64,000 nucleotides of DNA. It comes from Amyelois transitella. Lineage: Eukaryota > Arthropoda > Insecta > Lepidoptera > Pyralidae. Positions within the stretch are counted from its first letter, which is position 1. The number at the start of each line of letters is the position of its first letter. Both the position numbers and the translations under genes were made by a program. The notes under the pieces are model-generated. The model searched no databases, was not told where the DNA came from, and worked only from the letters and a program-made list of their open reading frames with translations. Positions 1 through 11,962 of this stretch are shown here, piece after piece. The stretch lies in NCBI RefSeq assembly GCF_032362555.1, contig NC_083515.1:10513001-10577000 (forward strand), in the 5' to 3' direction.

Positions 1-319
1 CCTTGATGTTGTGCAGCACAGATGCTTCATTCAGACAAGTGAGCTCTGCCATGTCTTCCACTTTATCAAACTTGGGCGGATTCATCTTTTGGATATCATC
101 TATTGCGACCATCATGCGCTTTCCTGACTCTGCTATCTCAACCTCCACTTCATCTCCCCTATCCACCTTGATACCCGCTGCCACAAACCCCTGGGTCTCG
201 TGGGGAACCCACACCAACCGCTTCTGGGTCCATTCCGCTTGAGTAGCCGGGTCGTTGAAGCTGTTCCTATCTACCGACAGGTACCGGAGTTCCGGGTCGT
301 TCCTATCCATGTCCACCAT
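1..319 (-). CDS. zip: Non-muscle myosin II heavy chain, first coding exon (partial)
   Basis: Read on the minus strand from the ATG at 319-317, the frame is open for 106 codons and runs off the window at position 1. The peptide starts [19 protein letters not shown] and contains [10 protein letters not shown], then [17 protein letters not shown]. This is the N-terminal SH3-like region and the start of the motor domain of class II non-muscle myosin. Established role: actin-based motor for cytokinesis, cell-sheet movement and cortical tension. A second in-frame ATG three codons in is an alternative start. No splice site is visible before the window edge, so the exon continues outside. It is transcribed away from the threonine aldolase gene. 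Family identity is firm. The non-muscle (zip) rather than muscle (Mhc) assignment rests on remembered similarity of the first 40 residues. Confidence 0.9.
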   Translation of the reverse strand, partial: MVDMDRNDPELRYLSVDRNSFNDPATQAEWTQKRLVWVPHETQGFVAAGIKVDRGDEVEVEIAESGKRMMVAIDDIQKMNPPKFDKVEDMAELTCLNEASVLHNIK

Positions 320-1399
320 CGCGCCGCCCAATCACGCCGCGCGGCCCGACTTACGATAACCTAATACCGGCACTGGATACCACATTAAACGGTCAGAGCG
401 ACCGGCACTACACCTCACAACACTTAGTTTCAAAGTATCACCTCTGATTGCTTTTACCACGCGTTTGCCGTGTCCGCGCACGGCGATGATACGTACAAAA
501 TGACGATATTGCGGCTGACAGAACAGCGACGGTTACGGTAGGAGGGATAGGGACCGGTCGTCGACGCCCGAATTCACGACGAGTTTAGGTGAAATTCGGA
601 TGACTTTTCAAAGTTCACGCTTATAAAGATAGTTTAATATCCTATTCTACTTTTACTATTTATATTCACAACACAATATAACAAAATAAACAATGGATTT
701 TAAATTAACAAAATTGAAATATTGTAACCCGCGGATACCTCTTGTCGGTAAGCACAAGTTTGTTTTCACTTGGTATATTCAAGCAGAGACCGTTATAAAT
801 AGATTAAATCTATTGGCTGTTCATAAACGACAGCAGCCGCTAACCAATCATTTGTAGTAGCTTTTTACGTCATTGTACGTGTAAAGAAATCAGACTTACG
901 AATGTTTTTTTTTCTCTGCCTTGGCATCATAGTTGTTTTGCCACATTAGTGACTGAACCAACTGATGGTTAAACGCAAAAGGTATTAAAAAAAGTAAATG
1001 TCACCTCAGGAAATGCCACTGTCTAACAGTCACTCTCAACTGTCAGTACGGTCAATTAATTGTTATTGCATTGCGCTTCTCTGTAAAAACACTTCTAAAC
1101 TGTGGTTTCGCTTTGTTTGTTTGTTTGTCGATATTTTTTCTGACATTCTGTGATATTGTTTTCCGTTTTAGTTTGAAAAGCATTAAGAGAAATAAATACT
1201 GATATGATAAACAGTAATCATAATTGATGATATAAAAGCCTTTAACGGTTTTACCGTACACTTAAAAATACTCGACCGTAGAGCTGATAAGGTTATCAGA
1301 CGGCTGCTTTACATGTTCAAAACAGTGTCATAACTTCAAAGATAGGACACAGATCATTATACCTATTATATTATCTATTTTATTAGAAGTCTGGCAGTC
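320..1399. promoter_or_regulatory. Divergent intergenic region between zip and threonine aldolase
   Basis: About 1.08 kb separates two ATGs that point away from each other, so promoters and 5' UTRs of both genes should lie here, unless either gene has a distant 5' UTR exon. The 60 bp upstream of the zip ATG is GC-rich (ATTGG core, GCGGCGCG just before the ATG). The rest becomes AT-rich toward 1400. A TATAAATA stretch near 794 is the only TATA-like string noted and is not obviously placed for either gene. No mobile element was recognised here, unlike most other non-coding stretches in the window. Confidence 0.4.
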
Positions 1400-4300
1400 A
1401 TGGCTTACATAGTAGATCTACGTTCGGACACTGTTACCAAGCCAACAGAAGCGATGAGGCATGCTATGGTTAATTCGGCCCTTGGAGATGATGTTTTTGG
1501 AGAAGATCCTACAGTTAATGCATTGGAAAGCAAGATTGCCAACATGTTGGGAAAGCAAGCAGCTCTCTTTGTCCCTTCAGGGACTATGGCTAACCTTATA
1601 GCTTGTAAGTAAAAAGTTAACAATATCCCAATAAAAATAGTAGACATGCTCTTGTGCTGTTGGTGGTATGTCTCATCTTTATATTGTAAAACCATCACAA
1701 ACCAATCGACATCTTTTGTGACCTGGAAGTTGGAAGAACATACATACTTTTTGAAAAATAACTTTGACAAAGATAACATATATTGACAATATATCTGATA
1801 TTGTGATATCAAGATAATATAAAAAAAAATATAACCCATATTATAAAGTAAAATTCCCCTTTTTGTCTGTCTGTATGTGCTTTTCTCAAAAAGTTTTGAA
1901 TGAAAATTTTTTTCCTGTTTGAAATGTTGGAAATAGGGTTTTCTGAGGAATGTTCATATATATATACGTAGCCAGGGGGGTGGCTAGATTAATATAAAAT
2001 AAAGAAAGAAGACAAGATAATAAGATATAAGAGATAAAAATGTATTTACTTATTTATTTATTATGTTATATGAATGAATTGTGGTAAAATCCTGCCACAA
2101 ACTCTACATACTACATTAATTTTTGTGCAAAAATCAAAATGACACATGCATAATTCCAATATATTTTCAGTAATGGTGCACTGCAACAAAAGAGGCTCAG
2201 AAGCCCTCGTCGGGAACTGTTCGCATATCTTCAAATATGAGCTGGGTATGTAAAAAGTAAATCTTTTAAAAATTGCGGCACCATCATTATACTCCTGGCT
2301 TTAATTCTGGTTGGGTCTGTAGAGGAGCTTGGGGTCCATCTATGACCATAATCCTGGTGCTATCACACCAAATAAATGAAGTCGAATTCAAAAATTTTTA
2401 TTCATTATTATAGGATACTATCATAGAGGGTACCGGACAGTAATCGAAAAAAAATCTAAGTTGTGTTTTAAAATAAAGTTTGTTATACAAGAACATCACA
2501 TAATAAAGATTTTTAAGAAATAACAATGATTTATAATTTTAAATCAATAAATAAAGTTGCAAAAATCCAATATTTTTTATCTGTGCAGCGTAAGAACCCA
2601 AACACCAATCACAGTGAGTGACGCCATACGTAATGACTGATAAGTAAACACCACTGCTTTGTATGTTATTTCGAGTTATTCTACGATTTATTTGCATTTT
2701 TCTAAAAATATTTAATTGTAATTAGTTACGAATTGAAGGACTTTACTCATAACAGAAGTTGTCGCAAGTGCTTGAAGCCGCCTATCAAGCTTTTATCATG
2801 GAACAAGGTTACAAACCGACAATAGAAATCTCCCAAAAGATTGATATTTTCATGGTGGGCAGTTCCTTTGCCACTAATACCGACTTTTATTTGCTGAATT
2901 AAGCAATGTGGAAACATTTGTGTAAGTATTTCAACCTCTTTTTGTTTATCTTAACAACAGAAATGATTGAAGAAATTACAAACGAAAACATAACCTAAAA
3001 CTAGTTTCATTGTTTACAAAGTTATTTTCACATATTTTTTTCTATGATTTTAAAGGTTAGATATTTATGGGTTTTGCATGTTTCTAGATCTGCGAGAAAA
3101 TACTTAAATTATCCAAGCACTGATCACTTGTAATATGGCTTGTAGTTTGTTTTTCAAACATATGACGTCACGCGATCAGAATTGACGTAAAGTGCTGTTT
3201 TCGCGGCAATTTTAAATAAATTACGTTTTTCTCGTTTTTAAATACTCCAAAAGATTTATTTATTTAAAATAATATTTTTTATGGATATATAAATAAATAA
3301 AGATTATTTTTAAACACAATCTGAAAAGTTGTCCGGTACCCTATTGTCAAATCTTTTGGTTTCACAACATTGGTTGACGTCAAATAAATTACTTAAAACT
3401 AAGTTGCCGCGTCAAGGCGTCGTTGCAGAAGAAGCGGTAACAAAGCAAGCAAGCTATTAATAATTTGGTTTTTTGTAGATTAACTTAGCAATAGACAACC
3501 ACCATAGATAATAGATGAAATATAATAGTGCATAGCATGTTGCCACTATTCATATGATAGAGCTAGCAGTGTTGGAAGACTTACATGTTTAGCTGTTTGG
3601 CTTAATGATACATTTGTGATAATAATCTAATGTATGTGTTTATTTTTTTCTTACGACCTCTGTGGCACAGCGGTAGTATGCTTGTCTGTGACATCGGACT
3701 CGGGTTCGAATCCCAGCCAGGGTATGATCAGAAAATAACTTTTTCTGATTGGCCTGAGTTTTGGATGTTTATCTATAAAGTATTTATAATAGAATATAGT
3801 ATCGTTGAGAAAGTATCTCGTAACACAAGTCTCAAACTTACTTCGAGGCTAACTCAATCAGTGTAATTTGTCACGTATACATTTTTTATTTTTTATAATT
3901 GCAGGTGGGGCAGCACATCTCGGTGGGATATTACTGAGTATTTTGGAGAACAAACCAGACGGCACATTCGACCTGGGCGAGGTGGAAAAGCGGATCCGAG
4001 GATCAGACATCCACGAACCTATCACTTCACTTGTAGCTATTGAGAACACGCAGAATAACTGTGGTGGGAAGGTGAACATTTCTATTTGAAAATGATGTTG
4101 CATCTATTTGGGACCTCATACCAAATATTAAGTCTCTCAACTTTGCGTGTTCAAATTCATTCATTTATATTATTATGTCTATATCCCTTGCGGGGTAGAT
4201 AGACCCAGCAGTTTTAAAAGACTGATAGGCCACGTTCAGCTAGTTAGGTACAGATTCAAATAAAAAAACTTAATTCATTAATCTGGGACATTTCTAACGT

Positions 4301-7300
4301 CCCTTAATAATTGTCATATCTTTTATTTCACATCATTTCTGTCATCAGTACTGACGTTATCATCAAAGTCGTAAGTATCACAAATCCTACGGGAACAGAA
4401 GTTTTTTCCAGCATGAACTCTATGTGTGTGTGTGTGAAATTAATAAAATTAAAACATAAAGAAAATTGTAAAAACTGTAACTTCTTTACACTTTTCGTCA
4501 AACAAACAAACTCATTGTCTCATTTATTAATTATGTGGGTATTAGTTTTACTCGTAGCTTCGACCGCGCGCGAAATTATCGCTAACTTCAAAAGGCAACG
4601 AATTTAGCGCCATTCACAAAAATGCAGAAATTTAGGGCCACCTACAAAATACAAAGAAATTAGCGCCTCCTACAAAAAAAATACAGGCTTTTCGCAAATT
4701 CTATGGGATCTATACTTTTATCAGGATGAAAAGTACTATAAGTTCTTTTCCAGACTCTTATAAGTACTATATATACCCAAAATTTAAAGAAGATTGGTTT
4801 AGCAAATAACGCGTGAAGAGACAACTAACAAACAAATAAACTTACTTTCGCATTAATAATATTACTTGGAATAAGAAAGTTGAGTCTCAATTTAATTAAA
4901 AAAAAACTAAAAAACTACGCTTTTATTGCTAATCGAACTAAAAAATAGAAAATAAAAATTAATGACAAAGGAATTATAAAACAGTAGTAGCAAGTCGAAC
5001 AATCAGTTATAGTCAATTACCTCCGATTAAAATTATAACAAAATTAAATTTATAAACAAAACAATTTAAATCGGAGTAAAAAGCGTAAGAGAGGCAGAGC
5101 TATCTAAAAATTAATTTATTAATCCTGGCAGTTTTAATAAGGATAATGAGAAACTCTTATTGTCATCGGTCCTTGATACGTGTGCAAAGTTCCAAGTTAA
5201 TCAGACGTTTAGAAACCAGTGAAAATTAAGCTCAAAGATTCCGTTACATACATACAACCCAAGCTAATAAAAGCGTAGTAAAAAGAACGTTTTGAAATGA
5301 GAAAGTTGACTCTCAATTAAAAAATCACATTTACCTTCAGGTGCTACCGTTGAAATGGATTGATGACCTCGCTGTCCTATGCAAGAAACACTCCGTTCCA
5401 CTCCACATGGACGGAGCGAGACTCTTCAACGCTGTCCAGCACAGCGGTGAGACAGCCAGCAGGATAGTCCGGGATTGTGACAGTGTGTCTGTGTGCTTCA
5501 GCAAGGGTCTGTCAGCACCCGTGGGCTCGGCGCTGGTGGGGTCCTACCACTTCATTGAGCAGTGAGTGTCTGCCCCAAATCAGTTTTATTTTTCGTCATT
5601 ATACATATAAATAATATGAATGTGGATGAAGCAAAGGAAGTATGCAGGGATCGTGGCAAGTGGAAAGAGGTAGTTTCTGCCTACCCCTCCGGGGAAGAGG
5701 CGTGATTTTATGTATGTATGTATGAATAAAACCATACAAACATATAAATATGAATAAAACCAATTTAGGATCTTGATCTAATGCGCACCCCGGACTTCTG
5801 TAGCATCGCAAGATATAATGACCATCACTTTTCAGCATAACATACATACATACATATGGTCACGTCTATATCCCTTGAGGAGAGACTGAGCCAACAGTCT
5901 TGAAAAGACTGAATGGCCACGTTCAGCTATTTGGCTTAACGATAGAATTGAGATTCAACTAGTGGTAGGTTGCTCGCCCATCGCCTAAAAAAGAATCCCA
6001 AGTTTGTAAGCCTATCCCTTAGTCGCCTTTTACGACATCCATGGGAAAGAGATGGTGTGGTCCTATTCTTTTTTGTATTGATGCCGGGCATTGCCGGGAA
6101 CCACACGGCACGGCACATTCAGCATAAATTTTATTAAATTACTTATTAGACTTACGTTTACTTAATTAGTGAGATACGGACAACTGCCTCGAAAATCTCT
6201 CACGTAACTTTGATTTGCCTTATCAATGGTGACCCGCTGCTCATTGGCTATACAATTGAAAAAATCTTTATTTTCAAGCCTTAGTTTCTAAAACTACACA
6301 AAACTGGGACCCACCTAGTAAGCTTAGAAAAGCCTGTGGCAGGGGGACCCGCTCTTCCAAAGACATAATATTTACTTAGGCCTAGTTAAAGAATCCTGTC
6401 AAACTAACAAAGAAAGAAAGAAAAGCACTACTCCTAAACTTAATGTGTGTGTGTTTGCGTGTGTGAGTGTGTGTATTTGTGTGTGTGTGTGTGTGAGATG
6501 GTTATTACTGATGGCATAGCTTCGCATTGCAGCATAATTATTAGGTTTGTTACGAGAACGTCAGAAATTCAAAATGCCAGATCAGCGATTTCTGAAAATC
6601 GCATAATGTCAGGCGTCGCAGAATGACAGATTGGCGTAAAGACAGATTCCCATAATGACGAAAATGCCAGAGTTGCATAATGACCATAGATCGGAATAGG
6701 TAGATTGATTTTATTTACTTGCATCATGAATTACCATAGAAAGCATAACATGGATAAGCCTCTTTTCCGGGATTCCATTTCAGAACTTACACTTACAGTA
6801 AACTACATTGTCCGCGGGTAACATAGGACTACAATTTAAGTGAACGAAGTCAGGGGAAAACAGCTACCACTAATATATTCTTCATCCCACTTGTAAAAAT
6901 ACCGGAAAAAAATCTAAATAATTTACAAATCCCGCAATCCCGGAGGCATGGCCATATCTATACTAATATTATAAAGCTGAAGAGTTTGTTTTGTTTGTTT
7001 GTTTGTTTGTTTAAACGCGCTAATCTCAGAAACTACTGAACCGATTTGAATAATTCTTTCACTGTTAGATAGTCTATTTATCGAGGAAGGCTATAGGCTA
7101 CATTTTATCCCGGATTTCCTACGGGAAACGTCAACAATGCAGGTGATAGTTGAATGAGTCGGCCATCTGCGAGCTTTCCACGCGAACGCTGCGCAAACCA
7201 ACAAAGATATACTAAAACAATGTACTAAAGATGTGAAGTACTCATTTTTTTGCCACAAAAAAGTCCGCGAGAGCATATATCTATCTCTTAAGGTTTACTT

Positions 7301-9713
7301 ACAATAACCACTTTTATGTTAATTTTTTAAGATTATTTTTTCATTATAAACATAAGGTATTTTGAAACCAATTTTCTTTAATTCAGTATTAATCCTTATC
7401 CAAATAAATATGTTTATTACTTTCGGCTTTTCATGTAGACTAAAATTAAATTTACAGTATATAAATCAGACGAATAGGTTTTGAGATATAGTCGTTATAA
7501 GCAATTTGCAGCGAAACATTTAATACGGCGAACCAGCGTTCTTTCTAATACGCGTGACCGCCTGACCGCCCCAAGCCAAAGCCGAGGAGGATGTTTGCAA
7601 AAATAAATATGATGCCCAAAATAACTATTCCACGCGGACGAAGTCGCGGGCACAGCTAGTTAATATATACGTTTCAATTCATTGACCCCAATTCAATCTA
7701 CCTATTCCGATCTCTGATAATGACAGATTCACAAATTGACAGGTCATTCTCCAATTGAATAATAAAATGTTATCAGGGCCCGTCGCATGCGCAAGATGTT
7801 GGGCGGCGGCATGCGGCAGGCCGGCGTGCTGGCGGCCGCCGCGGTGGTCGCGCTGGACGAAGTGGTCCCCTTGTTGGCGCTCGACCACAAGAGAACGCAG
7901 ATATTAGCTAAAGGTGAGTAAAGTAAGTAAGTAGGTAAATAATTTATTGTTGGTTTAGTTGACAGCTCGTCATTTTACGTACTTATTTCGGCATAATCTT
8001 AATACGTCGCATTATTATCACGTCTCTTGGCTTAACTAGACAACATCTCCTACTTGTCTCAAAAAAAGAAGAAAAGAACTGGAAGAGGAAGAACTTCGAA
8101 ATTTTAAGTCTGCAGGGAGTTGGATAAGATTCAACGAGAGTCTTCTTGGCCAAAGGTAAAATGTTGAGTTGAGGTCATATCATGCACACTGCAAGACATT
8201 CTCTCCATCTTGTACGGTCATAGCCTTCAATCTTATTAAGATCTTAAATTTTTACGTTATTTTTTAATACTACAGGTGAGTAAGTAAAAAAATGCTTTAT
8301 TGTTCACTTAATATTACAAATATAAAACAGAAGTAGGTACAGTAAAAGGTTTACTGTTGTTTGGTTTGACTGTTGGCTCTGTCTACCCTGCAGGCGATAT
8401 AGACGTGATTATATGTTGTTGATGTTGTTGTTGTTGTAATGAACAACAGGTATTAAACGCGCACGAAATGTACTTTTATTTAATACATGTGTTTAATGTT
8501 GAACTACTAAATTAACTTGTCACTTGAAAAAAAAGGGGAAATAAGTCGGGATAAATAAACTTTAGATACTTGACACAAAGAAATTTGTATTATTGCACTA
8601 GATTTAACAATTTTTGTACTTATTTATTATTATATTATTATACTAGACTTATCATTAAACTAGACTAGATATTTATTATAAAATATAAAAAAAAACATGC
8701 ACTCGTGAACTATCGCGTTTCAATTATTTTCATTATGAAAACAAAACATATTAAATTTTTGTAACTGGCCAGTGACATGTAAGGAGGTTTCTTTATAAAA
8801 TTGTACAAACATTCTGTACAACCTGTTTATAAATTTTATGTCTGTGACACCGGAGGTCCCGGGTTCGAATCCCGGCCAGGGCATGATGAGAAATAAACTG
8901 TCTCTGATGGCCCGGATCTTGGATGTTTATCTATATAAGTATTTATTACAAAATATAGTATCGTTGAGTTAGTACCTCTTAACACAAGTCTCGAACTTCC
9001 TTCGAGGCTAACTCAATCAGTGTAATTTGTCCCTTATATATTTATTAATTAAAATTATTCTGGTTTCAGTAATCGAAGGTCTATTCCTGAAAACGTTCCA
9101 AGTGGATTCAGAGATACACACTAACATCTTGATGGTGCGGCTCCCCGCGGACAGCGCCGTAAGCGCCGACCAAGTCATACAGCGGCTGGCACAAGTCTGT
9201 TTGGATGAGACACAGGTATTTTATGTTATTTACATGCATACATATACATATAATCACTTCTATATCCATAGAGTACTGTGACTGACACCAGCAAAGACAC
9301 ATATACATATTTCCCAATGTTGAGATTTCTCTAATGTCAGGAACAGCCAAGTGTGATCGAGTAGACCTATAAATAACATAAGAAAATTAAGATAATTAAC
9401 AGCTGAACGTGGCATATCAGTCTCTTCAAGACTGTTGGCTCTGTCTACCTCGCAAGGGATATAGGCGTGATTATGTTTCATATGTATTGAAAATAATCTT
9501 TTATTCATTTTTTTTTTCATTTGTCATTGTTAACAGGGTGATTGCAAAACTCCAAATGACGAAGGCGTCATAGTGAAAGCTATCTCGTGCAACAGCAAAA
9601 CTATAAGGTTCGTCTTACACCGGGAAATAAACGACGAAGCGCTGTGGCTGGCCATAATGAAAATCACATACGTCTTCAAAGAGATTGATGCTAAGTATCA
9701 GACGAAGAAGTAA
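1400..9713 (+). CDS. L-threonine aldolase (PLP-dependent), complete, 7 exons
   Basis: Exons 1400-1604, 2171-2245, 3905-4071, 5341-5561, 7777-7913, 9070-9215, 9537-9713; 1,128 nt, 375 aa. All introns are GT/AG and the phase is continuous. Family role: low-specificity aldolase that cleaves L-threonine or allo-threonine to glycine and acetaldehyde, using pyridoxal phosphate, as a cytosolic fold-type I homotetramer. Visible signatures: [12 protein letters not shown] at the N-terminus, the FVPSGTM loop (about residues 57-63), [15 protein letters not shown] around the exon 2-3 junction, DGAR (173-176), and the Schiff-base lysine K204 in [11 protein letters not shown]. Length matches the family. The ATG at 1400 starts directly on the conserved RSDTVT block, so no N-terminal targeting peptide is present. 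Introns hold SINE, LINE, TIR and Helitron insertions. Its 3' end converges on brn. Confidence 0.93.
2385..3470. repeat. Elem-E copy split by a TIR element
   Basis: 2385-2426 and 3343-3470 together resemble the Elem-E repeat seen whole at 55430-55655 and 61757-61990 (minus orientation here): a TTATTCATTATTATAGG stretch on the left and AACATTGGTTGACGTCAA plus GCAGAAGAAGCGGTAAC on the right. The 916 bp TIR element lies between the halves, with about 9 bp of Elem-E missing at the join. Confidence 0.6.
2427..3342. mobile_element. 916 bp DNA element with 13 bp terminal inverted repeats
   Basis: It starts AGGGTACCGGACA and ends with the exact reverse complement TGTCCGGTACCCT. It lies in threonine aldolase intron 2. 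Inside, around 2799-2902, a short open frame reads [13 protein letters not shown]... to a stop, which may be a captured or remnant coding fragment. No transposase was recognised, so it is probably non-autonomous. No clear target-site duplication could be assigned, so the superfamily is left open. Confidence 0.7.
3652..3885 (+). repeat. SINE-B (tRNA-derived SINE)
   Basis: It has a tRNA-like head (A box TGGCACAGCGGTAGT, B box GGGTTCGAATCCC) followed by the family body, AACACAAGTCTC and TTCGAGGCTAACTCAATC, and a T-rich tail. The tail ends about 20 bp before the acceptor of threonine aldolase exon 3 and supplies most of its pyrimidine tract. Confidence 0.8.
5619..5727 (+). mobile_element. LINE-C 3' end fragment
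   Basis: It reads GAATGTGGATGAAGCAAAGG, then the conserved 3' terminus TACCCCTCCGGGG...GGCGTGATTTTATG with (ATGT)n. It is 5'-truncated to about 110 bp. The coding sense matches the C-terminal end of the LINE protein seen at 17975-18340. Confidence 0.75.
5841..6117 (-). repeat. SINE-A with 10 bp target-site duplication
   Basis: Near full-length, from (ACAT)n at the left to the reverse complement of GCCGTGTGGTTCCCGGC at the right. Flanked by TTCAGCATAA at 5831-5840 and again at 6118-6127, a target-site duplication showing retroposition. Confidence 0.85.
6688..7713. mobile_element. TIR-F element (323 bp) interrupted by a Helitron
   Basis: It begins AGATCGGAATAGGTAGATTG and ends with the reverse complement. 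Removing the internal Helitron (6957-7659) leaves a 323 bp element that matches the second copy at 62271-62603 read on the opposite strand. ATAATGAC occurs within a few bases of both ends and may be a target-site duplication. It lies in threonine aldolase intron 4, within degenerate CATAATGAC-type repeats (about 6550-6690). Confidence 0.8.
6957..7659 (+). mobile_element. Helitron-like element, 703 bp, with verified junctions
   Basis: It starts TCTATACTAATATTATAAAG and ends with a hairpin-forming CGCGGACGAAGTCGCG followed by CAGCTAG. The host base is A before the TC and T after the CTAG. The uninterrupted TIR-F copy at 62271 shows the joined empty site, so both ends are exact. No Rep/helicase coding was seen; the element is non-autonomous. 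Confidence 0.9.
8842..9055 (+). repeat. SINE-B, head-truncated
   Basis: It starts inside the tRNA-like head (GTCTGTGACACCGGAGGTCC), keeps the B box GGGTTCGAATCCC, and runs to the tail near 9050. The splice acceptor of threonine aldolase exon 6 (9069) lies about 20 bp past the tail. Confidence 0.8.
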
Positions 9714-10996
9714 AAAGATTTAAGGCTGCATTTCTAATTGTCTTCGCTTGACACGCTGGAGCAAAAAAAAAATAACATTCAAATTTCTTGAATTTTAGTG
9801 TATTCCGATTTTAGAGTTAGAATTGGTTTTAGATATAGCGCGCCGGTGAAGCCGCCAAATGTCAAGTAAATTCTTTTTACAACCATAAAATGACAGTGAC
9901 AGTTACATTCTTGTCTTTGGGCATCATTGGGCCTAAACACTAATGAAGCGGAGCGGAGAAGTGGAGCTACACAGCTTCCAATGAAGTGGCGCGGAAATTT
10001 CGAGTGTTGTGATTGGTCAATTGATATACCGCTAAGCTCATCAGTGAAAAGGCGGCCTAAGGTGTAAAGTTAGTAAAAAAAATATTTTTTTTAACAAAAT
10101 GAAATGTAACATGCTTCTGTATATGGATATTTTTGGTATGAAATTTTATAAAGTATTTTTCTAGTTCAAACAAAGTGCCAAAAATTACATTAAGTCATAA
10201 TAACCTTCTCTTATTTTGTATGTGTTGAAAAATAAACATGATCAAATATACATACTTTATTTGTTATCTAAGTAAATTTCTCCACTATAGTGTTATGATT
10301 TTTTGGTTGCCAATTAAAAGTGCCAGTATAGAACTTTATGTATCAATGTAATGATGAATTAAAAAAAAATATATTCTTATTATTGTTATGTTCTTTATAT
10401 TTGTTTTATATATTGTAATGTTATAAAAGTTGGGTGCTATCATAGAAGTTCCACCGTCGAGTGAAGTAAGAATACAAAATGTAAAGGCCTTACTTAGTAT
10501 AAAAATAAAATGAATTTATAATCACAAATCTTTATTTAGTAAATTAAGGTACAATTTCATCGACAAACTTAGTTTAGCCGACATATTATTGCAATTGTTG
10601 TTATTGACATTTATATAATACTGTTATAATTATACGAGTATACAATTTTTTATATTGGTTGAACAATAAAAAAGAAAGATTATTTTGTCTTTTATTTCGA
10701 GCACTTATAGAAAAGAGTATTTGATTATAACTTTTTTATTAAAAATAAACAGCTGGGATTCTTTTCATAGAAGCTATTTATATTTATCTTCCAAAATTAG
10801 CATCGAAGTGATGACGACAAACTAATAAGTACAATTCACGAAAAGTAACTGAATGACATAATAATTATAATTCTATCATTCAAAATCTCCAAAAAATATA
10901 TATTATAAGATATGTATCATTTTGTAGTAAGCACTCAAACTAGAAATACTTATTACAAATAGTTGCTAAATATGACTAAATCGTTTACTAGAATAT
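9714..10996. other. 3' flank of threonine aldolase
   Basis: AT-rich non-coding DNA after the stop, with several AATAAA-type polyadenylation candidates (for example near 10230 and 10665). No gene was recognised. Confidence 0.5.
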
Positions 10997-11736
10997 AATA
11001 GGCTATTTTACACCATGTAAAAAAAAATATAAAAATGCACGTATCTTATAGATTTTGTAAAAAATAAAAGAAAAACATCGATCATTATTCATAAAAGTGC
11101 AATATGGATTTTATAATTCAATTTAAAAAATCCTCTTTTTTAATCTGTTCTTCAAAAGTCGAAAACGCTATCCGCCATGTTGGGTACTGACGTGACGTCA
11201 TACTTTTAGTAAACAAATATCGAATCGAAAACATATTGATGATGTCAGGCTCTGTTTATTTTGAAATTTTAAAATTTCTATCACGTTTTTGGGTTTTTAC
11301 TCTTTAATAATTTAATAGAATCATGGAAGACGGTTTTGTGAAAGCAGACAATATAAATCTACCGAGGATTAATACGTTGATGGTTTCTCATTTTAATATC
11401 ACTTGGCAGTGGAATCCACAATTTTTCTGGTGTTTTTATACTTGTATTCTTGCATTCAGGAACAAGACACCAACAATATGTATTGTAATTCATTATTACA
11501 AAAATCTTTTTACTTTAGTCTTACGTAGAGCCGTATTGTTTACTAAAAGTATGACGTCACGAGTCAAAACAGCATGGCGGATGGCGTTTTCGCGCGAAAA
11601 TACAAAATCATAAATAATAAATCGTTTTTAGAGCACTTTTCGGCTTCAAAAAATTTTAATAAAAATTCTATAGGTATAACACAGTCTCAGGATTGATTTA
11701 AAACAGTTTTCAAAAAAGAGTGTAATAGCCTATTTA
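10997..11736. mobile_element. Foldback/MITE-like element, about 738 bp
   Basis: Outer ends AATAGGCTATTTTACAC (left) and GTGTAATAGCCTATTT (right) are inverted. A second, longer inverted block lies inside: AAAACGCTATCCGCCATG...GACGTCATACTTTTAGTAAAC near 11162-11213, mirrored at about 11537-11595. A 96-codon frame at 11323-11613 lies within it and resembles nothing known. The element sits between the convergent 3' ends of threonine aldolase and brn. Confidence 0.7.
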
Positions 11737-11962
11737 TGTTGTGATGTACAAGGCTAAAAGTTTTAACAGAAAAATACCGCATAACCGACAATTATTGCTA
11801 CAATTTCTGCTAAACTTTAACACGGCAACACCGTTAAGTAAATCGAAAGTGCTGCCCCTATTGAGCAATTAAAGAAAATAGTAATTACTAACGTTATCCA
11901 GTAGTAGACACTAAGAAAATAAGTAGCAACTAAAAATGCAATACATAGTAACTCAAATCACA

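Noticed and set aside
1405-1839. 144-codon minus-strand frame
   Set aside because: Antisense shadow of threonine aldolase exon 1 plus intron; no family features.
11323-11613. 96-codon plus-strand frame
   Set aside because: It lies entirely within the foldback element and has no recognisable domain or codon bias.
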